DNA from: Metridium senile
Lineage: Eukaryota; Cnidaria; Anthozoa; Actiniaria; Metridiidae
Assembly (NCBI GenBank): GCA_949775045.1
Contig: OX459095.1
Location: 25,900,978 to 25,964,977 of the forward strand
Direction of reading: 5' to 3'
Length of the DNA: 64,000 bases
Part shown: positions 25,349 to 36,123 of the stretch, piece after piece
Numbering within the stretch: the stretch's first letter is position 1
How the letters are laid out: each line of letters opens with the position of its first letter
The notes under the pieces: generated by a model
Told to the model about the DNA's origin: nothing
The model's input: only the letters and a program-made list of their open reading frames with translations
Database searches by the model: none
Translations under genes and position numbers: made by a program

Positions 25349-27754
25349 GCGGGTTGTAAGGTTTCTCCTTTCACAATTATTACCATCATATTGATAACAT
25401 TCGAGGCTTTAAATGTGAAAAGTAGTCATTTGTATAGTTTTTGTGGTTACTCTATCTATAGGATAGGTAACCACTATGTCATCGTGCGGTGTAAGTCCGA
25501 GTGTAACCTTTTAACGGAACCAATGAATATATATCCAAAAACATGACGTGACGTCACAAGTTTACTACGCTAGCACAACCGGTTAACGCCACCTGGGTAA
25601 ACGCGATATACTGGAAGGGCAAAGAGTTCGAATCCAACTTACATCACTACTTTTTTTTTTCCTTTTTCTCCTTTTTTTTTTTTCTTTGATAGTTTTTGAT
25701 ACTTATTTATTCGTTTCCGATAGAGAAACTTTTTTTAACTGAACCCGGGTCTACCATTTATTCTATTTTCATCTTCACTTGAATCGTCATCATTTGTTTG
25801 TGACTGTGAAGTTTTGATATCATTATCAATACTTTCATTTTCAGGCATTTCTACAATAGATTTGTTCCTCGGAGCGTCATTGAATTTGTTTGTCAGTGAC
25901 CACTCAACCAAAATATAGATAATAGACGAGTTAAACTAGAAACTTACTTTACTCCGACGAAGGGCTAAAGCTCGAAACGTCAGTAAAGTTAAGTCAACAT
26001 TTTTTACGGTGTTACAAATTTCATAATATTACTGTAGCTGGCTCTATCATTTATACCAAACACCGACGCAGCCTATGCTAGTTTACTCGTTAGTTTCCAT
26101 TTAATCTAATTTTAAAGTAGGTCTATAATTACTTTTTTCTATTTTTTTAACTTCTACTCTAAATTCAAAAGCCACTCGAATAACATTGCATCATTTCACT
26201 GCAGAAACTTATAGTATCATCATTTCTAATACTTTTAAGTGTCAAAACTAAACAAGCTCTAAACAGCTCCTTTAATTTCTATTGATATTAAAGTCTCTTA
26301 TTTCAAACAGCTGGGTATCGCAAGGCTTGTTTGCGCATAGCTTTAGATGTATAATAAGAAAAAAAGCTAGCTGATCAGAACTGTGACAGTTCATCAATTC
26401 CTTTCATTCAAATAATCAATTGTACTACTTATGCTCACTACGCTTGTCTACATAAAACAGTTTGTTCGAAAGATTGCTACAGAGCGTACAAGTAAAAAGA
26501 ACATCATTGCAGTTGAAAAGTGATGAGGTGAGTCACGTTATTGCTGTGTAGTTCCCATTTAAACCGAATTCAACTCAATTTAATTACGCAGAAAAGTATA
26601 TGTTTTAAGGGGGAATAATCTGTTACAAGTAATTATACAAATACGACATAAAAATACATAAATGATAAATATAAGAAGAGGAATAATTTAATGTGACATT
26701 GTTTGAAAAACTACTAAATGGAGGCTTCTATGTACGTAGACAATCCTAAACAGATAGTATTTTAATAGTAATACAATTTGATATACAGGACACAATTCAC
26801 CTCAAAGTACATGTTTTTTCAAAAACAAACTAAATCAAACAACAGATTGAAATCCACAACCTTATAAAAAATTGAGTTCAAAAATATTTTTTGCAAAGAA
26901 GATATAAATGAAAACACATTTTTGATAGTCTAATGAATGCGTTGGAATATTGACAGGAGCTGTCAAAATTTGTTATCTTAGAGGTCACGAACACATGGTA
27001 TCATGTTGTTACAGCGAAACCAAACTGAACAGAGTAAGCTAAAACCAAACTAAACTGCAACAACATACAAAGTTTTTGATATTTATTTTGATAACTCATC
27101 ATTCTACTAGTTCTTAGAGTTTTTAGAGTTCTAGATCATCTTAGTCATGCTACGATCAGTCAAGGATCACATTTCTTAAGTGACGCATATTGACTTACAA
27201 AGCCTAAAACTTGTGAACATCGATTAAATAATCTTTTAATCCTATTAAAACAAAACTACAAATTTCTCAGTAGTAGAATTTGATAAAATGTACAACTTTA
27301 AAAGGTTTATTTGCAGAGATTTTTCGACCAATTAACGCGAAAATCGTCATGATGACTCAAACATATCTCAAGTTTCAAAGTGTGCCTGCGTTTGTTCTTT
27401 TTCGTTTTCTTTGGGCAGATATTATCCATTTACTAAAAAATGCACTGAAAAATATGTAGGTTGAACTTAAAAAATCAATAAAAATTAAACGAAGCGCCAA
27501 AAGACAAATCGCAGGCACACTTTGATAGTTCAATATATGTACAATAATAAGGTTAAAACATTTGATCCGTTCACATTAACACTTCTGCAAATAAACATCT
27601 CGCGCGAAGACAACACTCTCTTACTATATGCCCGATTTCTCCAAAACTAATACGTTTTATTTAAAACTTCAACTAAATATGTAATCTTTATCATTTGAGC
27701 TTTCAGCAAATGTATACTTTGTAGGGAAATTGATGTAAACTAAAAGCGTTAAGA
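25349..27754. repeat. 2.4-kb tandem repeat, copy 2
   Basis: Same unit as copy 1, 2406 bp against 2472 bp. Differences are small indels, for example loss of the segment around CAAGAAAAATATTTATTATT after the ACCATTTATTCTATTT landmark, and scattered substitutions. The box module and hammerhead-like motif are retained. Confidence 0.85.
25946..25989 (+). ncRNA. Hammerhead-ribozyme-like motif, repeat copy 2
   Basis: By eye the same sequence and predicted stems as in copy 1, including the complementary ACTTTACT/AGTAAAGT flanks and the degenerate CCGACGA core. Confidence 0.45.
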
Positions 27755-28385
27755 GCGGGTTGTAAGGTTTCTCCTTTCACAATTATTACCATCATATTGA
27801 AAACATTCGAGGCTTTAAATGTGAAAAGTAGTCATTTGTAAAGTTTTTGTGGTTACTCTATCTATAAGATAGGTAACCACTATGTCATCGTGCGGTGTAA
27901 GTCCGAGTGTAACCTTTTAACGGAACCAATGAATATATATCCAAAAACATGACGTGACGTCACAAGTTTACTACGCTAGCACAACCGGTTAACGCCACCT
28001 GGGTAAACGCGATATACTGGAAGGGCAAAGAGTTCGAATCCAACTTACATCACTACTTTTTTTTCCTTTTTCTCCTTTTTTTTGTTTCTTTGATAGTTTT
28101 TGATACTTATTTATTCGTTTCCGATAGAGAAACTTTTTTTAAACAACCCGGGTCTACCATTTATTCTATTTCAAGAAAAATATTTATTATTATGTTTCAG
28201 TTTCATCTTCATCTTCACTTGAATCGTCATCATTTGTTTGTGACTGTGAAGTTTTGATATCATTATCAATACTTTCTTTTTCAGGCATTTCTACAATAGA
28301 TTTGTTCCTCGGAGCGTCATTGAATTTGTTTGTCAGTGACCACTCAACCAAAATATAGATAATAGACGAGTTAAACTAGAAACTT

Positions 28386-28429
28386 ACTTTACTCCGACGA
28401 AGGGCTAAAGCTCGAAACGTCAGTAAAGT
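28386..28429 (+). ncRNA. Hammerhead-ribozyme-like motif, repeat copy 3
   Basis: The 44-bp motif is retained unchanged in the third unit, while nearby positions differ (for example CAACAATTTTTACGG instead of CAACATTTTTTACGG just downstream). Confidence 0.45.
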
Positions 28430-29075
28430 TAAGTCAACAATTTTTACGGTGTTACAAATTTCATTATATTACTGTAGCTGGCTCTATCATTTATACCAAA
28501 CACCACGCAGCCTATGCTAGTTTACTCGCTAGTTTCCATTTAATCTAATTTTAAAGTAGGTCTATAATTACTTTTTTCTATTTTTTTAACTTCTACTCTA
28601 AATTCAAAAGCCACTCGAATAACATTGCATCATTTCACTGCAGAAACTTATAGTATCATCATTTCTAACACTTTTAAGTGTTAAAACTAAACAAGCTCTA
28701 AACAGCTCCTTTAATTTCTATTGATATCAAAGTCTCTTATTTCAAACAGCTGGGTATCGCAAAGCTTGTTTGCGCATAGCTTTAGATGTATAATAAGAAA
28801 AAAAAGCTAGCTGATCAGAACTGTGACAGTTTAGTTTCATCAATTCCTTTCATTCAAATAATCAATTGTACCACTTATGCTCACTACGCTTGTCTACATA
28901 AAACAGTTTGTTCGAAACATTGCTACAGAGCGTACAAGTAACTAGACGCATAACTGCGTGAACTCGGGCTTCATTGCGATTATGTAATCATTTTCTTGGA
29001 TTAGCTTGAGATGATTTGAAGCAAAAAAAGTTATTTTTTTGGTCGTTCTCCTTTTCTGTTTGGTCCGTTCCTTAA

Positions 29076-29618
29076 GGAGGCTCGAAATGGTTTTTTGACC
29101 GAGCGCGCGCGCGCGCAATATCGCCAATTTTACAAGACCCCTCTGACGCGTACAAAATGTATTTCTATTAATAATAGATTTTTTTTATTTTTTGGCATTT
29201 TGTTCCAATTAATGTTTAGATTTAGTAGGTCTTTTTTAAGAAAAATCTGTAATGAAAAACCATTTATATCTAGAAAAAAATCATTTTTTAAATATTTTAA
29301 AGGTTTCACATTACAGATTTTTTTTATTTTTCCTCAGTTGCAAGAACATGTAGGGAACTAAACATGTACAAGTTTTAAAAAATTTTCACCAAAAGGATTT
29401 GGAGATATCAGCTTTCATAAAAGAATTTAAGGTCTTTTTTACAGCAGCCTGCTGTTGTCATGACAACGTCAAACGCAATAATTTAAAACAAATTGATTTT
29501 CTAGATCCATAAGCTTTAAAATGATATATCAGTGAACTGTATAGTTTCACAACAATGCTGCATAATATGCAATATAAAGTAGGTATATAGATATATACAG
29601 AAACCATTTCGAGCCTCC
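29076..29618. mobile_element. piggyBac-like MITE, 543 bp, TTAA target site
   Basis: Terminal inverted repeat GGAGGCTCGAAATGGTTT at 29076 matches AAACCATTTCGAGCCTCC ending at 29618. Both ends are flanked by TTAA (29072-29075, 29619-29622), the piggyBac target duplication. It encodes nothing recognisable; an 88-codon low-complexity frame at 29095-29361 is not supported as a gene. Confidence 0.75.
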
Positions 29619-30329
29619 TTAAGTCCGTGATCCGCTTGCCTGTACTGCTTTTACCTGGATGTCGATGTTCGGTTCGTGCAGTGATACATGCGAGCTGAAA
29701 GACTGTCTAAAAACAGTGTTATTAAAGTTGTTCTTGCAAAATATACGCAAGAAAAAGCAAGGTAGATACTAGTCACTAAAGCAATTGGTGTTATATTTGA
29801 GGCGATTTAATTTAGGCTGTTGGATGTAGTTTTCAGAGAGGCTGATTTCAGCTGTTTTATATTTGTTGTTGTTGAGCTTGACCTTGAGTTTTAAAAACGG
29901 TCACGTTATCTGACATATTGTAAACAAAGAAATATTACCTTCATCGTTCAACTGCTAGATAATAGGTTGAAGCGATTAAGTTTAAACTTAAAAGTTTTGC
30001 GTATAAGTTTGTTGTTCTTTGCCGAGAAGCTAAGCGCTCGGCAATCGCCAATCAATCGCGGATCTGAAGCTTGTAAGAGCTAATAGTATAGTCAATAAAA
30101 TTAAACTATTGACAGATAAACTCGTTATTTTAATCAAAAATATAAAATAAATAATTACAAGAAGCAAAATATTTACCCTAAACATCACTAAAGTATTATA
30201 CTGTTGTTGTCTTCACTTCTAGTGCGCTGTATCGTACTCTCTAAGAATGCTTACAATACAGTTAAATATCCAGTAGTAAACAGCTTCGTCCTTTGTAACT
30301 GGTTGTGAATCAATTCCATAGCATTATGA

Positions 30330-30711
30330 GAGGGTCCTGAAGGGGTAAATTGGGAATTGGGATTTGCCTTTTTTCGAGGCTGGGAATTGGGATTTGCCCA
30401 TTGGGATTGGGATTTGTCCATTGGGATTGGGATTTGTCCATAGGATTTGGCTATTTCTTGTCCATTCGTTTTCTCTTTAGATGCTAAAATAATGTTTTAA
30501 ATTGAGTAATTTGCAACATTTTACGTCGTTTTAGTAGACTAGAAGAGAAAATCGAACTATCTTGGGCTTCCTGTGGTTAGTATTCAATTTGGGCTTCCTG
30601 TGGTTAATGTTTGGGCTTCCTGTGGTTAATGTTTGGGCTTCCTGTGGTAATTGGGATTTTGATAAAAAGTTGATTGGGAATTGGGATTGGATACCCCCCT
30701 TCAGGACCCTC
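30330..30711. mobile_element. MITE, 382 bp, inverted repeat GAGGGTCCTGAAGGGG
   Basis: The left end GAGGGTCCTGAAGGGG is matched by CCCCCTTCAGGACCCTC at the right end. TTATGA (possibly TTATGAG) flanks both sides at 30324-30329 and 30712-30717. The interior is unusual: repeated GGGATTGGGATTTG units and four copies of GGGCTTCCTGTGGT. Confidence 0.75.
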
Positions 30712-31634
30712 TTATGAGTTTATAGCAGGGACGATTTCTCGATAAATTCCATCATAATAAGTTGGCTCGCTTAATTAGCCCGTAAATTGCATGATCTGTA
30801 TTAAAATTCACAGTGACCCTTTCCGAAAACATTCGACATAAACTTAAGTGTAATTCTACTGCGAATCATGTGGAGTGAGCGCATAAAATATGAGAATATT
30901 CCACCTAGAAATCAATCCTTCGAATTGACGAATCAAATATCCATGTGCTCGTATTGGCCAGTCTACGCATGCGCTGTGACCATACGCATGCGCGGTGACG
31001 ACTAGACGGCGTTTTGCGACCCAAGAAAAACAAAACAAAAAACATTGAAGCCCATTTTAAGACTCGGGTTTCCTTTGGAAAGCCCGAGTAAAAAGAACAT
31101 CATTGCAGTTGAAAAGTGATGAGGTGAGTCAAGTTAATGCTGTGTAGTTCCCATTTAAACCGAATTCAACTCAATTTAATCACGCAGAAAAGTATATGTT
31201 TTAAGGGGGAATAATCTGTTACAAGTTAATTATACAAATACGACATAAAAATACATAAATGATAAATATAAAAAGAGTAATAATTTTATGTGGCATTGTT
31301 TAAGAGAAAACTATTTGAAAAACTACTAAATGGAGGCTTCTATGTACGTAGACAATCCTATACAGATAGTATTTTAATAGTAATACAATTTGTAACTGAA
31401 CGTATAGTTGATTAGAACATTTTAGTCAATATTAATGGTTATTTCAGAGATGGATCTATCTTAAAAGAGAGCATTTCTTTACTAAGCCTTGTCTGTTTGT
31501 TCATTTTTCGTGCTGGTGATTGTATCCATCAAATGATCAAAGATCATATGTGTTAGAAGCGGGTACCGGATACATACTTTTTAATAGAACTGCATGATCC
31601 CGGAGTTATTCAGAACTAAGATTTTTGTGTGTTG

Positions 31635-32066
31635 AAAAGAGGGGTCTTACCTAATTTTTTCCCTCTATACCATTGTTATTGTATTCTCGATCCAGTCTAT
31701 CCATCGCCTGATGAAGTCTAGCAGTAGCAGTCGAAACGTCGTGGACCAAACCTTCAACATTAGTGAGACAAACGAATAACATTGTACCGATCTCAAAACC
31801 ACGACATCCGGTACTTTTATGAGCCCCTCCCAGGGGGATGCATGCTACCATGCTCCCATGATCCTTTTATCTTTTTGAATTTTCTCCCTTGTTCCCCATA
31901 AGTAAATTAACTGTGTCCCTAAAATGTTTTACCTTATGTTCCCATGATCCCCAAAAATATTGTTTTATTATGTGTTGCTACTTGTTCCCTGAACATAATT
32001 TGGCAATATTTCTTGTTTCCTAAAAATAAATGCACTTGTTCCCTTGTTCCCTAAAACCCCTCTTTT
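31635..32066. mobile_element. Possible small element with 11-bp inverted ends and a hammerhead-like motif
   Basis: AAAAGAGGGGT at 31635-31645 is matched by ACCCCTCTTTT at 32056-32066. Between them lie a hammerhead-like motif (31704-31744) and repeated TTGTTCCCT and CCCTAAAA phrases. I see no target duplication, so the boundaries are tentative. Confidence 0.35.
31704..31744 (+). ncRNA. Hammerhead-ribozyme-like motif with intact CTGATGA core
   Basis: TCGC (31704-31707) can pair with GTGG (31741-31744) as a short wobble-containing stem I. CTGATGA at 31708-31714 and CGAAACGTC at 31732-31740 match hammerhead core elements. Stem II between them is imperfect (GTCTAGC against GCAGTC with one mismatch and a bulge), and an extra A follows CTGATGA. 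It resembles minimal Penelope-element hammerheads. Self-cleavage is unproven. Confidence 0.45.
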
Positions 32067-33074
32067 ATAATTATATCCATCTTACTATTCAGCCCCTTCC
32101 TGATTATTATTGCACCCAGCAGAAGCTGTTAAGAGGCTGTCTCGGTAAGAGCGGACCAGTGGACTTCGGTTTATAAATTAAAATAGATTTTCTTTATTTT
32201 CTGCCTGTGAGAAGTACTTTATAGGTGATTCACAAAATCGGTAATTTTTAAGCGATATCTATTAAAATGATTTTTTTTTTAGACGCGTTTGAAGTTTGGT
32301 ACTCATTTGTCGGCTTTTTCGCATAATTTTCGAGGGAGTTTTTGGCAACTTCACAAATTCATCACTCAACAACGTGCACGTATTTTGATTATTTTTTAAC
32401 ATAGCTAGACGGGACATCTTTAGAACATCTAATTGACACAATATCATAGCTATTGCTTTTTTATTCGCGAAACAAAGTTATTCCAAACACACCATAGTTG
32501 AATGGTTTTCGAAAAAGGTGCGAAGTAGCTCCCGTTTAAAGGTAAAAAACTCAAACTTCCGGGAAAGAACCACTCTAAACAAGTAGATATTTGCAAATTC
32601 CATACCTTAGCGAATAATAATATCGTGCGGTTATGATCTCCTTCATTAAGCTATGTGCAAGCAAACATTGACGTTTTCACGGGTTCGTCTAATTTCGTCG
32701 ACTTCAAAAGCGGCATTGAATAAACATTGAATTATAGAATCCATACTTCTAAATACAAATATAAATAATTTAAACACTTTGTATAAGTTAAGAAAATGTT
32801 TTAGCTACGAAGAAATCTTTGAGATATCGATATTTGATTTTTTTCTATTAACTTGGTATAGCGTGACTTTGATGTTTACATGTACATTTCACGACGTCGT
32901 GTCTGTGTCACTCTGTCAGCATTTTCTAGCGAATTTTACCATCCTAGTCCGCTTAGTTTTGATTTAATAATTACAGGAATTCAGATTGTCAATAGCATCA
33001 ATCTCTTGAAATTGATACTGTCAAACTAAAAACAATCTTCGTAAAGTTTAGTTTTTCCATGTAGAGTGACTGAT

Positions 33075-34909
33075 CATGAGCGATAGGATACATGAAGTTC
33101 GTGAACGAAGACATTATTTGCTTCAAAACTAATATAGAACATATAAAAAGTATGAATAAATGAACTACTTACCTGTTGTTTGACCCCGGGTGTTTGACTC
33201 TATTCCTTCGAAGTCCTTCGAGTTGTATTTTAAATATGGCGGCTACAATACTGATTTAATTTTATACAGGCCTAGTCTCTCACGGACTATAAGCTTATTA
33301 CGTCATACATTCGCCCCTCGAAGCTATAACTACACTGGGTAGGAAGTCTTAACTCGGCTTTCGTGCTATGCTGTAAGAACTTTGCTATGCAATCTTCCAT
33401 ATAAGGCAATGTGCCATGCATTGTTCTAGGGTGGGGTAAATTTAAAAATTTGTTCTGAGTTAATGTACGTTCTAGGGTAGGGTAAGGCACAAGTTTTCAA
33501 TGACCGCGGAATCATAATATTTGCAAAATTCAGTTTATTGTAGCAAGAGCCACCGCCGAGAGCTATGCATCAAAATAGTTTATGGTTTTTACATTTATAT
33601 TTTCTATATTATATATTTTACGACCAGACGACGCAATTATAAAATGTCGAGGAGCTGTTGTTACTTTGAGAACTGCACATTTAATAGTGTCTTTTTTAAC
33701 AATTTTATAAAAAAAAAGAAAAATACATGAGATGAAAAATATGTTTTTCCAGATAACGTACTACAGAATGCAAATTCGTGTTACGAAATAATTCAATAGA
33801 GTAAGAAATTCTTGTTTCTAATTATAAGACCTTATTATCAGAAAAGAATGATATCTGAGGCATTAGAGTAGTTTCACATAAGCAGCTTCTTGTATGCTTA
33901 TGTGTTTGTTCTATGCTAATGAGCTCGTTGACAACAAATATAACGTATGCACGTGCATACGTTGTTACAATGTAAACACAATTAACGTCTTTCTTTCTAA
34001 AGTTGACGGTTTTTTATATTGTAACAACGTATGCACGTGAATTCGTTATATTTCTTGTCAACGACCTCATTAGAATATAAGAAACACATTAGCATTCAAG
34101 AAGCGGTTTATGTGAAACTACTGTATTGTTCTTAGAAAACACTAAACAAAGCCTGGAGTCTCACTCTTGATTAGTTTGTATAAATTTGCATTCTGTACAT
34201 TCGTAGCTAGATGATGACTATAGTTCATAACTAGAAAAACAAATATCATCATTAATCATGATTCACCTTCTCGTATTTTCCTTTACAACGCATTTCTGTG
34301 CACATTTTGTAACAGCAAAAAAATAATTTTCCCATACTAGCTAGCTTCACCCGAATGAATTAGATAGCGCTAAATTTAAGCATTCTTTGAGAGCATTTTA
34401 CCTATATTCTTTTAGCATATTTGTTGTTAACAGAGCCGGGAACAGCAGCGGAAGTATCACACAAAAACTTTAGACCTCCCCTGTAAAAATTACAACCCTC
34501 CCCCTCAAGAAAGTAGTTTGCTGTCAATTTATGACCATTTGGGGATAAGAGAGTCGTAATTTTTGTCTTACAAGCATGGTACGAAAGCCTAAACAATAGC
34601 CTTTTGTTATTAAGAGCTGTGTGATTGGATGTATCATGGCAACCTTGATGGACTTCCTACCCAGTGTAGATATAGTTTCGAAGGGCGAATGTATGACGTA
34701 ATATGCTTAAAGTCCGTGAGAGACTAGGCCTGTATAAAATTAAATTTATTGAAAGCGCCATTTTTAAAATACAATTCGAGGACGATAAAAGGAATAAAGT
34801 CAAGCTACAGGTAAATAGTTCATTTACTCATACTTTAGTATATGTTCTATATTAGTTTTAAAGCAAATTATGTCTTCGTTCACGAACTTCATGTATCCTA
34901 TCGCTCATG
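33075..34909. mobile_element. 1835-bp element, long terminal inverted repeats, 7-bp duplication GACTGAT
   Basis: Ends CATGAGCGATAGGATAC and GTATCCTATCGCTCATG belong to inverted repeats of roughly 275-285 bp (33075 to about 33355; about 34636-34909) that contain one indel. GACTGAT flanks it at 33068-33074 and 34910-34916. The opposite arm of the 11.5-kb structure, near 42685, has the same flanks with one GACTGAT and no insert, so it preserves the empty site. No coding sequence is recognised. Confidence 0.85.
33867..34122. mobile_element. 256-bp foldback element nested in the 1835-bp element
   Basis: AGTAGTTTCACATAAGC at 33867 and its complement ending at 34122 bound arms of about 105 bp with a loop of about 45 bp. 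The left arm carries a perfect 22-bp palindrome at 33942-33963, centred on CACGTG. The right arm differs there, so it is not palindromic on its own. Confidence 0.7.
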
Positions 34910-34944
34910 GACTGATTGAATAATGTGATAACAACTAATAAGCT

Positions 34945-36047
34945 TATGTAAAGCGATTTTTCATAAAGTAACTTTGTTGTAGACGATTCGGTCGAGAGTT
35001 TGCATAAAATGGGATCAATAAATTTTTTTTTAGAGTAACCATCACATCAACGGAGTTCCACGGCAGTTTTGTAATTTTAGAAAAGTGTCTTTATTTTGTA
35101 TTAAAAATGTCAAGCAACTCGAAAAATACGGATGTCACTATATACTAGCTTATTTCAGTTAGTAAAGTTTACGTACGGTAACGGTCAGAGATATATGGCC
35201 TGCACTCGCCTTTATTTAGGGAAAATGAAAAACAAAAGATATTTAAATATATAAATAGATATTTATATTACAACTTCATACACCTTGCCTGTTTTATCCT
35301 TCTAACGAAAAAAAGTTAATTCACGCTTTCAGTGGAAAGTAATCGCTACTGAAGATCGCTGTGCTACTGCAATCGGTGCTATCCACGGCGACTCATTCAA
35401 GTTTTAGGTATGCCCATGCATGCATTGCGAATACCACGGTCCCTAAAATGCCTTTAAAAAGGACGTGGCAGGCCGATTTCAAAGCCCCAAAACACACGAA
35501 GATTTAAACAGAAAAACAAAATGGTTTACTTAACACGTACATTCCTGTGTTAGTTAGCCACTATTTTCTGACTTTGTCCCATCTATATTCACTTAAATTC
35601 ATCCTTCATAATGGAATCACCTCGAAAATTTGGACATTAGTTTAAATTTTATTTGACTGTAATTCACATTATATCCAATATTTCAATATATCAGACACAA
35701 CGTTTTCAGATTTTCTTAAAGGAAATATGATTCTAAAAGGTATTATAGAACTGGTTCTTTTTTATCTGATTAGGATAGGACCATTTCATATTTCATAGGG
35801 AGGCTGGGCCAGTTTGCTCGATATTTTTTTTGCCCTTTTGCCGTATTTGACGTTGCAGGTTATTTTTTTTTTAAGGATCGAAACCTTACTCGAAGTTGAA
35901 ATTTTTGGGATTTAACATACCCCATGAAAAATCCGTTCCTTTCTTGTTAGTCGGGCTAGCCATAGGCGGCCCGACTTTAGTTCTACCGTTTCGTCAATCT
36001 ATGTATCTATCCTATATGTATCTATGTATCTATGTATCTATCCTATG

Positions 36048-36123
<76 letters not shown>

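Larger units (their letters stand above)
28941..31090. mobile_element. 2.15-kb insertion in repeat copy 3, 4-bp target duplication AGTA
   Basis: Copies 1 and 2 read CAAGTAAAAAGAAC without a break. Copy 3 reads CAAGTA, then 2150 bp, then GAGTAAAAAGAAC, so AGTA is duplicated (28937-28940 and 31087-31090). No clear terminal inverted repeat or transposase. It contains a TTAA element at 29076, a second element at 30330 and a GC-alternating run at about 29100-29117. The family is unknown. The remaining stretches (29623-30323 and 30719-31086) show nothing recognisable. Confidence 0.7.
27755..31392. repeat. 2.4-kb tandem repeat, copy 3, split by an insertion and truncated
   Basis: The left part is 27755-28940. 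The sequence resumes at 31091 (AAAAGAACATCATTGCAG) and stops matching after AGTAATACAATTTG at about 31392, so roughly the last 1 kb of the unit is missing. The alignment to copies 1 and 2 is continuous across the break except for a 4-bp AGTA duplication. Confidence 0.8.

Noticed and set aside
29095..29361. 88-codon frame with Phe/Lys-rich product
   Set aside because: It lies inside a TTAA-flanked MITE and consists of A/T-rich low-complexity sequence.
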